Source: Gammaproteobacteria bacterium (GTDB lineage: Bacteria > Pseudomonadota > Gammaproteobacteria > Competibacterales > Competibacteraceae). Taken from it: a DNA stretch of 15,205 bases. This document shows positions 15,029 to 15,205 of this stretch, piece after piece; position 1 is the first letter of the stretch; every line of letters begins with the position of its first letter. The notes under the pieces are model-generated. The model saw only the letters and a program-made list of their open reading frames with translations, ran no database searches and was not told the origin of the DNA. Made by a program: the position numbers and the translations under genes. Where the stretch lies: NCBI GenBank assembly GCA_020047885.1, contig JAIFNF010000010.1, positions 1 to 15,205 of the forward strand. Direction: 5' to 3'.

Positions 15029-15205
15029 ATGCACCATTCCAGCAATGACCGACATCTACGGATGCGTTTTTTCATGTTGTTGAGTGTACTGCTTTTGGGT
15101 GCTGGGCCACCGTGGGCGTGGGCTGGCGGACTTTCCGGCGGCGGTACGCACTCGCTGGCGATTAGCCCCGGCCTGACCTTTGGCTATGCCTGGGGCGCGA
15201 ACGCC
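15029..15205 (+). CDS. Secreted RCC1-type protein, N-terminus only (continues past window edge)
   Basis: The ATG at 15029-15031 has AAGGA at 15017-15021, seven bases upstream, and opens 59 codons to the window edge. MHHSSNDRHLRMRFF is followed by a hydrophobic core (FMLLSVLLLGAG) and an AWA-GG cleavage site near 32, a clear signal peptide. The mature start GGLSGGGTHSLAISPGL then FGYAWGANA matches the GxxHSLAL and YAWGxN hallmarks of an RCC1 repeat, as in the gene just upstream. It is probably a paralogue, transcribed in the same direction. Length, further domains and completeness cannot be seen. Confidence 0.8.
   Translation, partial: MHHSSNDRHLRMRFFMLLSVLLLGAGPPWAWAGGLSGGGTHSLAISPGLTFGYAWGANA

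Overview
The window most resembles accessory DNA of a GC-rich gammaproteobacterium. UvrA is very close to the enterobacterial protein. The mixture of Ser/Thr kinase, RCC1-type secreted protein, TRIC channel and short dispersed palindromes is typical of environmental lineages such as the Competibacter/Contendobacter group. That taxonomic guess is inference.

Layout. (1) Positions 1-836 are a graveyard of mobile DNA. They hold the 3' end of an IS200/IS605-type tnpA with its right-end hairpins, then the 3' part of a type I restriction specificity gene (hsdS). That hsdS remnant is interrupted by a roughly 170-bp MITE-like element flanked by TTA direct repeats, and it also carries a frameshift at a C-run. 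(2) uvrA lies on the minus strand at 837-3665, with a LexA-box-like site just upstream. A divergent rubrerythrin gene has been cut off after about 50 codons. (3) A 1158-residue polytopic membrane protein of unknown function lies at 3897-7373 (minus), divergent from a TRIC/UPF0126 channel gene at 7568-8203 (plus). Their shared upstream region carries a GC-rich palindromic repeat. (4) A minus-strand pair encodes a transmembrane Ser/Thr kinase with a long extracytoplasmic repeat and TolA-like tail (9260-11851), followed about 50 bp downstream by an outer-membrane beta-barrel (8253-9209). (5) Divergent from the kinase is a secreted three-part protein: an RCC1 propeller, two InlB-like repeats and five Ca-binding-like FG-GAP-type repeats (12238-14793). 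A second copy of the palindromic repeat follows it. (6) The start of another secreted RCC1-type paralogue runs off the right edge (15029-15205).

Working together (inference): the kinase spans the inner membrane, and its coiled-coil, proline-rich tail could reach across the periplasm toward the barrel encoded next to it. The divergent RCC1 proteins are secreted. The 8.2-15.2 kb block is therefore a candidate envelope-signalling and surface-protein locus. uvrA (nucleotide excision repair) and the TRIC channel look like ordinary genes beside it. No tRNA, rRNA or CRISPR array was seen.
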